Shown here piece after piece: positions 23,829 to 31,787 of a DNA stretch of 51,397 nt. Made by a program: the position numbers and the translations under genes. Every line of letters begins with the position of its first letter. Within the stretch, counting starts at the first letter, position 1. The notes below the pieces were generated by a model that did not search any database, was not told where the DNA came from, and saw nothing but the letters and a program-made list of their open reading frames with translations. Source of the DNA: an uncultured Oscillibacter sp. Lineage in GTDB: Bacteria > Bacillota > Clostridia > Oscillospirales > Oscillospiraceae. The stretch spans positions 1 through 51,397 of the forward strand of contig CAJTVF010000013.1 of NCBI GenBank assembly GCA_910579435.1. Reading direction: 5' to 3'.

Positions 23829-24866
23829 TCAGCTGATGCCGTTCTCCGCCATATAGTCGGCTTCGTAATCCGTTACATAAGTGGTGGCAGCCGTGGTGTC
23901 CATATACTGGTCCAGCAGCTGGTTGGTCTCCAGGTACTCCTTGTGCCAGGCGTCGGTGGCGGCGACCTTGCCCAGGGCGTCGGACCAGAAGGCCGCAGCG
24001 GCGTCGCTCATGCTGGCGGGAGCGGCCACGCCGCGCCACACGGGAACCTCCACGTTCTCATAATCGCCGATCTCGGAGAGGGTGGGGGCACCGGCCAGGT
24101 TTCCGCTGTAACGCTCGGTGGACAGGGCCAGGACGGGCGTCAGGTCGCCGGATTCCACATACTGGGAGGCGGCGGCGGGCTTGGAGATCACGAAGTCCAC
24201 GTTGCCGCCCAGGGCCGCGGTGATGGCGTCGGAGGTGGAGTCATAGGTGATATAGCTCATCTGGGCGTCGGTCAGGCCCACCTCGGCCAGGAGCTTGTTA
24301 TAGGTGGTGATGTCGTCGCCCTTGGAGCCGCCGATTACCACAAAGGTCCCGTTTTTCGCGGCCTCGATGGCGGCGGCAAAGTCGGTCTGGCTTCCGCCGG
24401 CCTTGGCGTAGTCGGTCTTGGAGTCGGAGCCGGGGCAGGAGAAGAGCAGCTGCTTATCCACCGCCATAATGGCCAGGATGCGGAAGTTGGCCGCCCGGTT
24501 CTTGGTGTTCTGGACCATGGGCATCAGGTCGCCGGAGTTGAAGGTCAGCAGGTTGTAGTCTGCGTCGCCCGCTTTCATGGTGGCAATCTTGTTCCGGCCG
24601 ACTTCGCCCGCGCCGTCGGTCTCATTGGAAACCACGATGGTCTGGCCGTTCACCAGGCCCTCGTTGGTCATGATCTCGCTGATTTTGCGGGAGAAGATGT
24701 CGGAGCCGCCGCCGGCGGAGGAGGTGCAGGTCCAGGTGACGGTCTTGCTGGGGGTGAAGGTGTCGGAGCCGCCGCCGGAAGTGCCGGAATTGCCGGAATT
24801 TCCGCCGCAGGCGGTCAGGGCCAGGAGCATCAGGGCCGCAAGAGTCAAAGCCATCAGTTTTTTCAT
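23829..24866 (-). CDS. tctC: Tripartite tricarboxylate transporter substrate-binding lipoprotein (TctC)
   Basis: A 345-residue exported lipoprotein. The signal peptide MKKLMALTLAALMLLALTAC places the lipidated Cys at 20, followed by a Gly/Ser-rich linker. The mature part is a two-lobed TTT-family (Bug) receptor with the typical GGxxDxxxR-like start (SSAGGGSDIFSRKI), the STSDAITAALGGNVDFV segment and WRGVAAPA. It captures a carboxylate outside the membrane and hands it to TctAB. The family binds citrate and many other acids, so the ligand is not predictable. Confidence 0.9.
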   Translation of the reverse strand: MKKLMALTLAALMLLALTACGGNSGNSGTSGGGSDTFTPSKTVTWTCTSSAGGGSDIFSRKISEIMTNEGLVNGQTIVVSNETDGAGEVGRNKIATMKAGDADYNLLTFNSGDLMPMVQNTKNRAANFRILAIMAVDKQLLFSCPGSDSKTDYAKAGGSQTDFAAAIEAAKNGTFVVIGGSKGDDITTYNKLLAEVGLTDAQMSYITYDSTSDAITAALGGNVDFVISKPAAASQYVESGDLTPVLALSTERYSGNLAGAPTLSEIGDYENVEVPVWRGVAAPASMSDAAAAFWSDALGKVAATDAWHKEYLETNQLLDQYMDTTAATTYVTDYEADYMAENGIS

Positions 24867-24930
24867 AGTACGTTCTCCTTCTTTTCAATTATATTTCCAT
24901 TTGCTTTGGAAATCAAACTAACTCGGCGCC

Positions 24931-26457
24931 TTACGCCGGGGTCTTTTTCCCCGCGCCCATCTTCCGGCGGACCGCCTTTACCGTCGGGGTCAGGACCAGC
25001 ACCAGGAACACCGCCAGAAGCACCAGCTTCAGCGGGGAGTCCACGAAGATGCCCAGCCCGCCCTGAGAGGCGATGAACGCCTTGCGTATGTTCTGCTCCA
25101 GCATGGGGGCCAGCACGAAGGCCAGCAGCATGGGAGCCGTGGGGAAGCCGTTCTTGTCCAGAAGGTAGCCCACGATGCCGGAGACAAACATGACGATTAC
25201 GCCGTACATGGAGTTGGAGGTGGAGTACGCGCCCACGATGCACACGCAGGTGATAATGGGAATCATGTACTTCACGGGGACGCTGAGAATTTTAATGAGG
25301 AACGGGATCACTAGGATAGCCACCAGCAGCGTGAAGACGTTGGCCACGTACATGGAGGAGATCAGGCCCCAGCAGAAGTCGGGATTTGTGTCGAACAGCA
25401 GGGGGCCGGGGTTCAGCCCCCACATCATCAGGCCGCCCAGCAGCACCGCGCCGGTGCCGGACCCCGGAATGCCCAGGGCCAGCAGGGGGGCGAAAGCGCC
25501 TGCCGCCGCCGCGTTGTTGGCCGCCTCGGAGGCGGCGATGCCCTCGATGGCGCCGGAGCCCATGGGCTCTTCGCTCTTGAACTTCTTTTGAATGGCATAG
25601 CCCACCATGGAGCCCGTGGTGGCGCCGGAGCCGGGGAGCACGCCCACAAAGGTGCCCATGACGCCGGAGCGGAGGGTGGGCGGCAGCATACGCCTGAGGT
25701 CATGGCCCGTAGGCATGGACTTCTTGATGGAGAGCTTTTGCCTGCTGTCGTCGCTGGAGCGTTTCTTCTCGTCGGCCTCCCGCTCGTTGATGAGCTTGAT
25801 GACCTGGGCAAAGCCCACGCAGCCGATGATGAAGGGGGTGAAGGGAATGCCGCCCAGCAGGTACATGCTGCCGAACTCGTACCGGGGCGCGCCGGAGAGG
25901 GTGTCCATGCCGATGGAGGCCACCAGGATGCCCAGCATGGTGATGACGATGCCCTTGATGGGATTCTCCCCGATCAGCCAGCTGATGGAGGTCATGGCGA
26001 TCAGGAGGATGATGGTCATTTCAGCGTAGCCGAACATAAGGCCGATGGTGGCCAGGCCCGAGGCGGTGACGGTCAGAATCAGGATGCCGATGGTGCCGCC
26101 GATGAAGCTGGACAGGTTCGCTGTCATCAGCGCCTGGCCGGGACGGCCCTTCCGGGCCATGGGATAGCCGTCCAGGGCGGTGGTAATCGCCGGGGAGTCG
26201 CCGGGGATGTTCAGCAGGATGGCGCTGAAGGAGCCGCCGTACATGTTGGCGTAGTAAAGCGCGCCCAGCATGATGATGGCGGTGGTGGGGTTGAACTTGT
26301 AGGTCAGGGGCAGCAGCAGGGCGCAGCCCGCCAGGGAGCCGATGCCGGGCATCGCGCCCACCACAAGGCCCAGGATCGCGCCGAGTAAGCACACGCCGAT
26401 GTTCTCAGGAGCCAGGGCCACCTGGAAGCCGGCCAGCAGAGACGCAAAGTTTTCCAT
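24931..26457 (-). CDS. tctA: Tripartite tricarboxylate transporter large permease (TctA)
   Basis: 508 residues with about 11-12 transmembrane helices. The TctA hallmark GAMPGIGSLAGCALLLPLTY is near the start. Others are MLGALYYANMYGGSFSAILL (with IPG next) and GVLPGSGATTGSMVGYAIQK in the second half repeat. It forms the Na+-coupled transport channel with TctB and is fed by TctC. Gene order pdxA-tctB-tctA-tctC on one strand with short gaps shows a single operon. Confidence 0.95.
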   Translation of the reverse strand: MENFASLLAGFQVALAPENIGVCLLGAILGLVVGAMPGIGSLAGCALLLPLTYKFNPTTAIIMLGALYYANMYGGSFSAILLNIPGDSPAITTALDGYPMARKGRPGQALMTANLSSFIGGTIGILILTVTASGLATIGLMFGYAEMTIILLIAMTSISWLIGENPIKGIVITMLGILVASIGMDTLSGAPRYEFGSMYLLGGIPFTPFIIGCVGFAQVIKLINEREADEKKRSSDDSRQKLSIKKSMPTGHDLRRMLPPTLRSGVMGTFVGVLPGSGATTGSMVGYAIQKKFKSEEPMGSGAIEGIAASEAANNAAAAGAFAPLLALGIPGSGTGAVLLGGLMMWGLNPGPLLFDTNPDFCWGLISSMYVANVFTLLVAILVIPFLIKILSVPVKYMIPIITCVCIVGAYSTSNSMYGVIVMFVSGIVGYLLDKNGFPTAPMLLAFVLAPMLEQNIRKAFIASQGGLGIFVDSPLKLVLLAVFLVLVLTPTVKAVRRKMGAGKKTPA

Positions 26458-26476
26458 ATTCCAACGTCCCTCCCTA

Positions 26477-26935
26477 TTACAGAATCATGTCCAGCAGCAG
26501 ACCCATGGGGAAGCGGATCTGGAGCCAGAAGGTGAAGACGCCCAGGATGATGGCGGCCATGATGCACTCAATGATGAGGATGACCTTCCAGGAGGCGCGC
26601 TCCACGAATTTCAGCCAGAGGAAAATATAGATCAGGCAGCTGGGCACTAGGCCGATGACGAAGGTGCAGAGGATGATGCCCGCCGCGCCCAGCATCACTA
26701 TCAGCTCATTGCGGTTGTAGCGGACCGCCTCGCTGTCCTTGTCCCGGGCAATCTGGATGAAGCAGGCGATGCTGGAGGCCAGCAGCACCACGGCGATGAT
26801 GATGGGGAAAAAGCCCGGGGTGGGCTGCCCCTTCCAGAAGCCGTAGTCCTTCAGGCCCACAAGGATGTACACCAGGGAGATCACGATGGTGGCCAGGGGA
26901 ATGACCGCCCGCAGGTTCCATTTTTTCTTCTCCAA
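26477..26935 (-). CDS. tctB: Tripartite tricarboxylate transporter small permease (TctB)
   Basis: About 152 residues with four hydrophobic helices and the TctB pattern (PTPGFFPIIIAVVLLASS, VPSCLIYIF). The start is probably TTG 26933-26935 (MEKKKWNLRAVIPL), because the upstream in-frame TTG at 26954-26956 overlaps the AAAGGAG site. Its stop is followed after 19 bp by tctA. Confidence 0.88.
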   Translation of the reverse strand: MEKKKWNLRAVIPLATIVISLVYILVGLKDYGFWKGQPTPGFFPIIIAVVLLASSIACFIQIARDKDSEAVRYNRNELIVMLGAAGIILCTFVIGLVPSCLIYIFLWLKFVERASWKVILIIECIMAAIILGVFTFWLQIRFPMGLLLDMIL

Positions 26936-26961
26936 AACAGCTCTCTCTCCTTTCAACGGCC

Positions 26962-27975
26962 TCAGCCGGAAGCCTTTCCGCGCTTCGCCAGCGCCATTCT
27001 GGCGGTAGTGCGGACGGCCCGCTCGAAGGAATCGGTAGTGACGCTGGCCTTGCCCACCTTGTCGAAGGCGGTGCCGTGGGCGCAGGTGGCGATGGGATAG
27101 GGCTGGCCTCCCGCCACGGTGATGCAGCGCTGGAAGCCCACCAGCTTCAGGGCGATCTGGCCCTGGTCGTGATACATGGTGACCACCACGTCAAAGTCTC
27201 CCGCCAGGGCGCTGATGAAGAGGGTGTCGGCGGAATAGGGACCGGTGACGTTCCACCCGGTCTCCTCCACCACCTTTTTAATGGTGGGTCCGATGACGTC
27301 CACTTCCTCCCGGCCGCAGAGGCCGAACTCGCCGCAGTGGGGATTCAGGGCGGCTACGGCGATGCGGGGCTTATGGCCCAGGCTCTCGCCGGTGATCTCC
27401 CCCAGCTCGATGGCCTCCCGGAGGGTGGTCTCGGTGAGGTTGGCGCTGACCTCGCTGATGGGGATGTGGCTGGTGGCCCGGACGGTCATGAGCTCGTCCA
27501 TCATGTTGACCTCGCAGAAGGGAGTGGTGAGGCTGAACGCGTGGGCTAAGTAGGTGTGTTCGCTCTCGTCATGGAGCCCCGCCATCTTCATGGCGCCCTT
27601 GTGGAAGGGGCCGAAGACAAAGCCCTCGATTTTCCCGGCCTTGCAGAGCTCGATGCCGGTGTCCAGCTGCCTGAGATCACTGGCGCCGCAGTAGGCGTTA
27701 GCCTCGCCGTAGACCACCTGGGCCGGGTCCTGATCCTTCAGGTCCAGCACAGGAAAGCCCTTCGACCAGTCGCACTCGCTGAGGTCGTTCACCACATAGT
27801 GGGGCACGCCGCCGCCCACCACCTTCAGGCCATGCTCAAACATGCGCAGGTCTCCGATGATGACGGGGCGGCAGTAGTCCTTGTAGTAATCCCGCAGGGC
27901 CAGCATGGCCACCAGCTCCGGGCCGACGCCGGCGGAGTTGCCCAGAAGGACGCCGAGGATAGGCTTTTCACTCAT
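26962..27975 (-). CDS. PdxA-family 4-phosphate dehydrogenase
   Basis: A 337-residue NAD-dependent dehydrogenase/decarboxylase of the PdxA superfamily: GNSAGVGPE near the start, MYHDQGQIALK near 262, AHGTAFDKVGKA near 300 and metal-binding His residues conserved. PdxA itself oxidises 4-phosphohydroxythreonine for vitamin B6. The PdxA2 group oxidises D-threonate or D-erythronate 4-phosphate, normally beside a DUF1537 kinase. No DUF1537 gene or pdxJ is present here. Co-transcription with a carboxylate transporter argues for catabolism of an acid. ATG follows GGAGGT. It is the first gene behind the sigma-54 promoter. Confidence 0.9.
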   Translation of the reverse strand: MSEKPILGVLLGNSAGVGPELVAMLALRDYYKDYCRPVIIGDLRMFEHGLKVVGGGVPHYVVNDLSECDWSKGFPVLDLKDQDPAQVVYGEANAYCGASDLRQLDTGIELCKAGKIEGFVFGPFHKGAMKMAGLHDESEHTYLAHAFSLTTPFCEVNMMDELMTVRATSHIPISEVSANLTETTLREAIELGEITGESLGHKPRIAVAALNPHCGEFGLCGREEVDVIGPTIKKVVEETGWNVTGPYSADTLFISALAGDFDVVVTMYHDQGQIALKLVGFQRCITVAGGQPYPIATCAHGTAFDKVGKASVTTDSFERAVRTTARMALAKRGKASG

Positions 27976-28056
27976 AAATCATACCTCCACAACTCAACTT
28001 TTATTTATCCGCAGGACCCGTCCGGTTTCCGCGGACTTGCTTCACCCCGTTATAAA

Positions 28057-28071
28057 GCAAGAACCATGCCA
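28057..28071 (-). promoter_or_regulatory. Sigma-54 promoter of pdxA-tctBAC
   Basis: On the minus strand the sequence is TGGCATGGTTCTTGC. GG and GC are separated by exactly 10 nt, matching the RpoN -24/-12 consensus. It lies about 80 bp before the pdxA ATG and fits the sigma-54 activator encoded in the same cluster. Confidence 0.85.
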
Positions 28072-28258
28072 AAATTGAAATTCTCAGGCTCAGCGGCAGC
28101 GGCGGACGCTCTTTTTGTAAATTGTGTGTGAATAGATTGTCAAGATTTGAGCAAAGTAACCAGGGAAAAAATGACAAGACATTCGCTGTTTTTCCGGGCT
28201 TTCCATATATATTATATCGGAACCGTTCATGTTAAAAAAGCGTGAAACATATTTTTGA

Positions 28259-28287
28259 AACATTTGAAACGCCATGTTTCAAATGTT
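28259..28287. promoter_or_regulatory. Palindromic upstream activating site
   Basis: AACATTTGAAAC (28259-28270), GCCAT, GTTTCAAATGTT (28276-28287): perfect 12-bp arms. Centred about 200 bp upstream of the sigma-54 promoter, a typical enhancer distance. Additional GAAACA/GAAACAC half-like motifs flank it. The rest of 27976-28506 is gene-free. Confidence 0.78.
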
Positions 28288-28506
28288 CTGCATGAAACAC
28301 ACCGCCGCATTTTGGTGAAACAGAAAACGATTGGACGCTGCGCCGCCAAGCCGCCCCCTGCGGACAAAACAAACCGGCAGGGTCCGCCGCTGGCGCGGCA
28401 GACCCCGCTTTGTTTCATCCGGAAACACGGAAGCACAGGCGCGGTTCCGGTCCCGAAAGGAATATTTTTTGTATTTGGGCAAGCCTTCGGTGCGGCGGCT
28501 TCCCGG

Positions 28507-29286
28507 TCAGACCTCGTGGAGCCAGGTATACCGCTCGTCCTCACAGCGGTCCGTCTGGAGCCAGGGGTTCCCGTCCAGGTGCCGGATCATCCAGGTGGTG
28601 TACATCTGGAAGCCGGGGGCCGCCGCTTGGGGATGGAGGGCCCCGCCAGGGATGGCGGAGAAGCTGTGGTCCACGCTCTTGAAGACCTCGTCCCCCACAA
28701 AGCTGGCCCCGAAGCCCTCGGGCCGGTCAAACAGGAAGAAATAGGTCTCCGGCTGGGGGTGCCGGTGGGGCAGGTAGCCGGACCAGTTGCCCCGGTCGTT
28801 CAACACCTCCCCCAGCACCATGTTGGACGCCGGACAGATCTCGTGGTCAAAAATCGTGTTGACCCTTCGCTGGGCCACGCCGCCGAACTTGCCCTTGCAG
28901 GAGTATTTCCAGGGGGCGTCCTTCGGACGGTAGAGGCGGCTGGAAAAGCTCCGCTCGTTTTTGGTACACTGGACGAGGATCTCCGTCCCGCTCTCCGCAG
29001 TGACGGCAATCTCCACGCCGCCGGAGGCATGGACGCACCAGGGCCCCTCGGTGAAGACGTTCCGGCGGCTGGCCTCGGCCCGCTGGGTCTCCCAGGTGAA
29101 GGCCGCCTTGCCGCTGAGCAGCAGCACCGCAATCTCTTCCCCGGGGCGGCAGAAGCTGCGGGTCTCCCCTGCCTTCATTTGATAGACCCGTATGTCCATC
29201 AGCATGGCGGCGTAGTCGCCGCCGTAGGTGGTGAGGATCATCTCCCCGGCCTGGTCAAATTTGGGATATCCAAATACCTTGCTCAT
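28507..29286 (-). CDS. iolB: 5-deoxy-glucuronate isomerase (IolB)
   Basis: A 259-residue double-cupin isomerase of inositol breakdown, converting 5-deoxy-D-glucuronate to 2-deoxy-5-keto-gluconate. The second cupin has the metal-binding series YLPHRHPQPETYFFLF and the His of GGALHPQ. GGVAQRRVNTIFD and NMVLGEVLNDRGNWSGY are characteristic. Length is normal. It is the last gene of the iolG-isomerase-iolB unit. The IolD and IolC steps that make and use its metabolites are not encoded in the window. Confidence 0.93.
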   Translation of the reverse strand: MSKVFGYPKFDQAGEMILTTYGGDYAAMLMDIRVYQMKAGETRSFCRPGEEIAVLLLSGKAAFTWETQRAEASRRNVFTEGPWCVHASGGVEIAVTAESGTEILVQCTKNERSFSSRLYRPKDAPWKYSCKGKFGGVAQRRVNTIFDHEICPASNMVLGEVLNDRGNWSGYLPHRHPQPETYFFLFDRPEGFGASFVGDEVFKSVDHSFSAIPGGALHPQAAAPGFQMYTTWMIRHLDGNPWLQTDRCEDERYTWLHEV

Positions 29287-29320
29287 AGCCTTGCTCCTTT
29301 CGTGTGTTCAAGCTGCGCCG

Positions 29321-29345
29321 AAGGCCCCGGCGATGCCGGGGCCTT
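29321..29345 (-). terminator. Intercistronic hairpin before iolB
   Basis: AAGGCCCCGGC (29321-29331), GAT, GCCGGGGCCTT (29335-29345): perfect 11-bp stem without a T-run. It may stabilise the upstream mRNA or give partial termination. Confidence 0.5.
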
Positions 29346-29368
29346 TCTGGCGGCTTAGCGATGCGGTT

Positions 29369-30229
29369 TTACCAATACTTCTCCACGTGGGCCCGGGTGA
29401 CCTCGGCGGCCTTTTTGATGTTCTCCTCACTGGAGAGCTTATAGTAGTCGGGCCGGAAGACCTCGATGGTGCAGACGTCCCCGTCGAAGCCAATCTTTTT
29501 CAGGGTATCCGCAAAGCGCTTGTGGTCCAGGCAGTCGCCGGGCTCGCCGGGCCAGAGGCGTTTCTCGTCGTTATTGTACGCCGCGCCGCAGGGCATATTC
29601 TCCGTGCCGTTCAGATGCCAGACAAAGATTTTCTTTCCGTCGGCCTTCTCCAGAGCGTCCCAGCCGGAGGCCATGGCGTTGAAGTGGAACTGGTCCAGGG
29701 TCACGCCCACCAGGGGAGAATTGACCTCCTCCACGATGGCGTAGGCGTACTCAAAGCGGTTGATGGACATGGTGGGTGCGCCGCAGAACTCCAGGGACAG
29801 CTTGATGCCGTGAGGCTCCACCTTCTTGACCATCTCCTTCAGCACGGCCACGGCGTCGGCCTTAATCTCGTCCACGGTGGCGTGGACCGTCAGGTCCATG
29901 CTGGGCACCACCACGATCATCTTGCAGTCCAGAATCTGGCAGCGGCGGATAATCTCGTCCAGCTGGGCCATGACGGCGTCCTTCTCCGCCTGGGTCTGCT
30001 TCATGTTGAAGAAGATCAGGGCGTTGTAGGACAGCATTTTCAGCTTGTGGCTCCGAAAGAAGTCCCCCAGCTGCTCCAGGGTGTACTTCCCGGCGGCCAG
30101 CTCCCGGTCCAGGCACTCGGACTGGACGTCGATATAATCAAAGCCGTACTGTTCGCACAGGGCCAGGTCCTCCAGCACGGAATGGTTCTCGCAGAATCGG
30201 TTGCAGCCTTCGTTGAATCCGATTTTCAT
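29369..30229 (-). CDS. Sugar phosphate isomerase/epimerase (IolE/IolI-like TIM barrel)
   Basis: 286 residues of the AP-endonuclease-2-like TIM barrel. Metal ligands are suggested by SLEFCG (Glu), LDQFHF (Asp/His), VWHLNG (His) and TIEVFRPDYY (Glu). Placed between iolG and iolB it is the likely inosose isomerase or dehydratase (IolI or IolE role). Sequence alone cannot choose between them. AAGGAG precedes the ATG. Confidence 0.85.
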   Translation of the reverse strand: MKIGFNEGCNRFCENHSVLEDLALCEQYGFDYIDVQSECLDRELAAGKYTLEQLGDFFRSHKLKMLSYNALIFFNMKQTQAEKDAVMAQLDEIIRRCQILDCKMIVVVPSMDLTVHATVDEIKADAVAVLKEMVKKVEPHGIKLSLEFCGAPTMSINRFEYAYAIVEEVNSPLVGVTLDQFHFNAMASGWDALEKADGKKIFVWHLNGTENMPCGAAYNNDEKRLWPGEPGDCLDHKRFADTLKKIGFDGDVCTIEVFRPDYYKLSSEENIKKAAEVTRAHVEKYW

Positions 30230-30284
30230 GGCTTATTCTCCTTATTCTTATATTATATCCCAAGCGGCGGGATTTTTCAAGTGT

Positions 30285-30320
30285 GCGAAACGCCCAGCCG
30301 TTTCCGATTGGGCGTCTCGC
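30285..30320 (-). other. Hairpin between iolG and the isomerase gene
   Basis: GCGAAACGCCCA (30285-30296) and TGGGCGTCTCGC (30309-30320) pair with one mismatch. No T-run; probably a processing or stability element. Confidence 0.5.
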
Positions 30321-30408
30321 GGGGAAAAGAAGTATGTAAGCGGTTTCCCGTCTTACTCGCTCAGAAGCTCACGCCGGACCCGCTCCAGGGCCTCGGGGGC
30401 TTGCTTCC

Positions 30409-31422
30409 TTATTTTTTATAGAAGTCGGGGGTGCCGCCGGTGACCACCTTCTCCGCCTGCCCGGAGGCCTGGGACTTTACCAGGGCGTCGGCGGTGATGG
30501 AGGCGACATAGCCGTCCCAGGCGGAGGAGCCGCCGGTCTCGCCCTTGAGGGCGTGGTCCACCCAGTCCTGGATTTCCACGTCGTAGGAGTCGATAAACCG
30601 CATGATCCAGTTGTCCTCGATCTTGGTGGAGACCTGATTGGCATAGCGCACGGTGGGGAAGGACGGGCAGGGCAGGTTCACCACGCCGTTCTCGCAGACC
30701 ACCTCGCAGTTGATATCATAGCCAAAGCCGCAGTTGACATTGACTTCCAGCATGACCACGATTCCGCCCTTGGTCTTCATAATCATGACCTGGGGGTCCC
30801 GGAGGCCCTCATGGGCCTTGCTGGTAACCTTGGGGAGGATGCACTGGACCTCGTCCCACTCGTCGTTCACCAGCCAGGGCAGGCAGTCGATCTCGTGGAT
30901 AGCGGTGTCGGTGACGGCCATGGCGGTGGTGTAGCTGGGGGCCACGCCGTCGGCCCGGTGGGTGCATTTTACAATCAGGGGGGCGCCGAACCTGCCGGAG
31001 TCCAGCAGCTCCTTCACCTGGTTATAGCCCCGGTCATAGCGGCGCATGAAGCCGATCTGCACCAAATGCTTGCCGGAGGCCATCTCCGCGTCCACCACGG
31101 CCTTGCAGTCGGCGGCGGTGTTGGCCAGGGGCTTCTCGCAGAAGACAGGCTTGCCGGCCTTGATGGCGGCCAGGACGGGGTCCTTGTGGAACTGGCCGGG
31201 GGTGGTGACCACCACGGCGTTGACGTCCGGGTCGTTGATGGCCTCGTTGAAGTCCGTGTAGGTCTTGGTGCCCGGCCCGGCAATCTCCGCGCCCTTTTTC
31301 ACGCCCTCCTCGAACACGTCGCAGACCGCCACGACCTTGGCGCCCCGGATGCGGTTCTGAATGCGTTCAATGTGCTCCCGGCCGATCATGCCGCAGCCAA
31401 CCAAGCAGATGTTGAGTTCCAT
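30409..31422 (-). CDS. iolG: Inositol 2-dehydrogenase-like Gfo/Idh/MocA oxidoreductase
   Basis: A 337-residue NAD-dependent dehydrogenase. The Rossmann motif is GCGMIG at 9-14. The catalytic set Lys97 (CEKPLA), Asp172 and His176 (DTAIHEIDCLPW) has the same numbering as in B. subtilis IolG. The RRYDRGY segment typical of inositol enzymes is also present. It oxidises myo-inositol or a relative to the 2-keto form. The start is ATG 31420-31422, 8 nt after AGGAGG; a much longer upstream frame has no support. AATGAATC-TT-GTTTCATT (31448-31465) just upstream is a near-palindrome and possible operator. Confidence 0.9.
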   Translation of the reverse strand: MELNICLVGCGMIGREHIERIQNRIRGAKVVAVCDVFEEGVKKGAEIAGPGTKTYTDFNEAINDPDVNAVVVTTPGQFHKDPVLAAIKAGKPVFCEKPLANTAADCKAVVDAEMASGKHLVQIGFMRRYDRGYNQVKELLDSGRFGAPLIVKCTHRADGVAPSYTTAMAVTDTAIHEIDCLPWLVNDEWDEVQCILPKVTSKAHEGLRDPQVMIMKTKGGIVVMLEVNVNCGFGYDINCEVVCENGVVNLPCPSFPTVRYANQVSTKIEDNWIMRFIDSYDVEIQDWVDHALKGETGGSSAWDGYVASITADALVKSQASGQAEKVVTGGTPDFYKK

Positions 31423-31732
31423 AACAAGTTCCTCCTGTTGATATAAAATGAATCTTGTTTCATTGAATCCCGGCGGCTCTTGCCGGGGCCGCCGGAGGGG
31501 ATGCCGTTTCGATGCGTGCCTTTGCCTGCGTTTCGTTTCCTCTTCTCTGGCTTTGATTATAGCAAAGCGTTCACGAGAACGCAAGCAAAATATCCAAATA
31601 TTCTCCACAATAATCCGGCATTAAAATTGTGAAATCCTCTGTCAGCGCCATAGACACGCCGCTGTTTTTGCGGAAGGTGTACAAATATGGGCGGTCCGCC
31701 GTGCGTTCTGCACGCAATTCTCCCGGGGCAGA

Positions 31733-31769
31733 CGAAACGCCCTGCGGGACGTACCCACAGGGCGTTTCG
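31733..31769 (-). terminator. Terminator of the SSS symporter gene
   Basis: CGAAACGCCCTGCGGG (31733-31748) pairs with CCCACAGGGCGTTTCG (31754-31769) with one mismatch. It separates the symporter from iolG. Confidence 0.75.
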
Positions 31770-31787
31770 GAAAAGATATTGCGGCGC

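Noticed and set aside
28310..28506. Possible gene or small RNA between iolB and the enhancer palindrome
   Set aside because: Frames here lack ribosome sites and sensible composition. No promoter-terminator pair was seen.
30361..30408. Peptide KQAPEALERVRRELLSE read after the iolG stop
   Set aside because: It looks like a helical C-terminus, but it is in a different frame, has no start codon and is only 17 residues. It may be a remnant; not enough to call.
31448..31465. Near-palindrome AATGAATC-TT-GTTTCATT before iolG as a definite operator
   Set aside because: One mismatch, AT-rich and only one copy. It is mentioned under iolG but not claimed separately.
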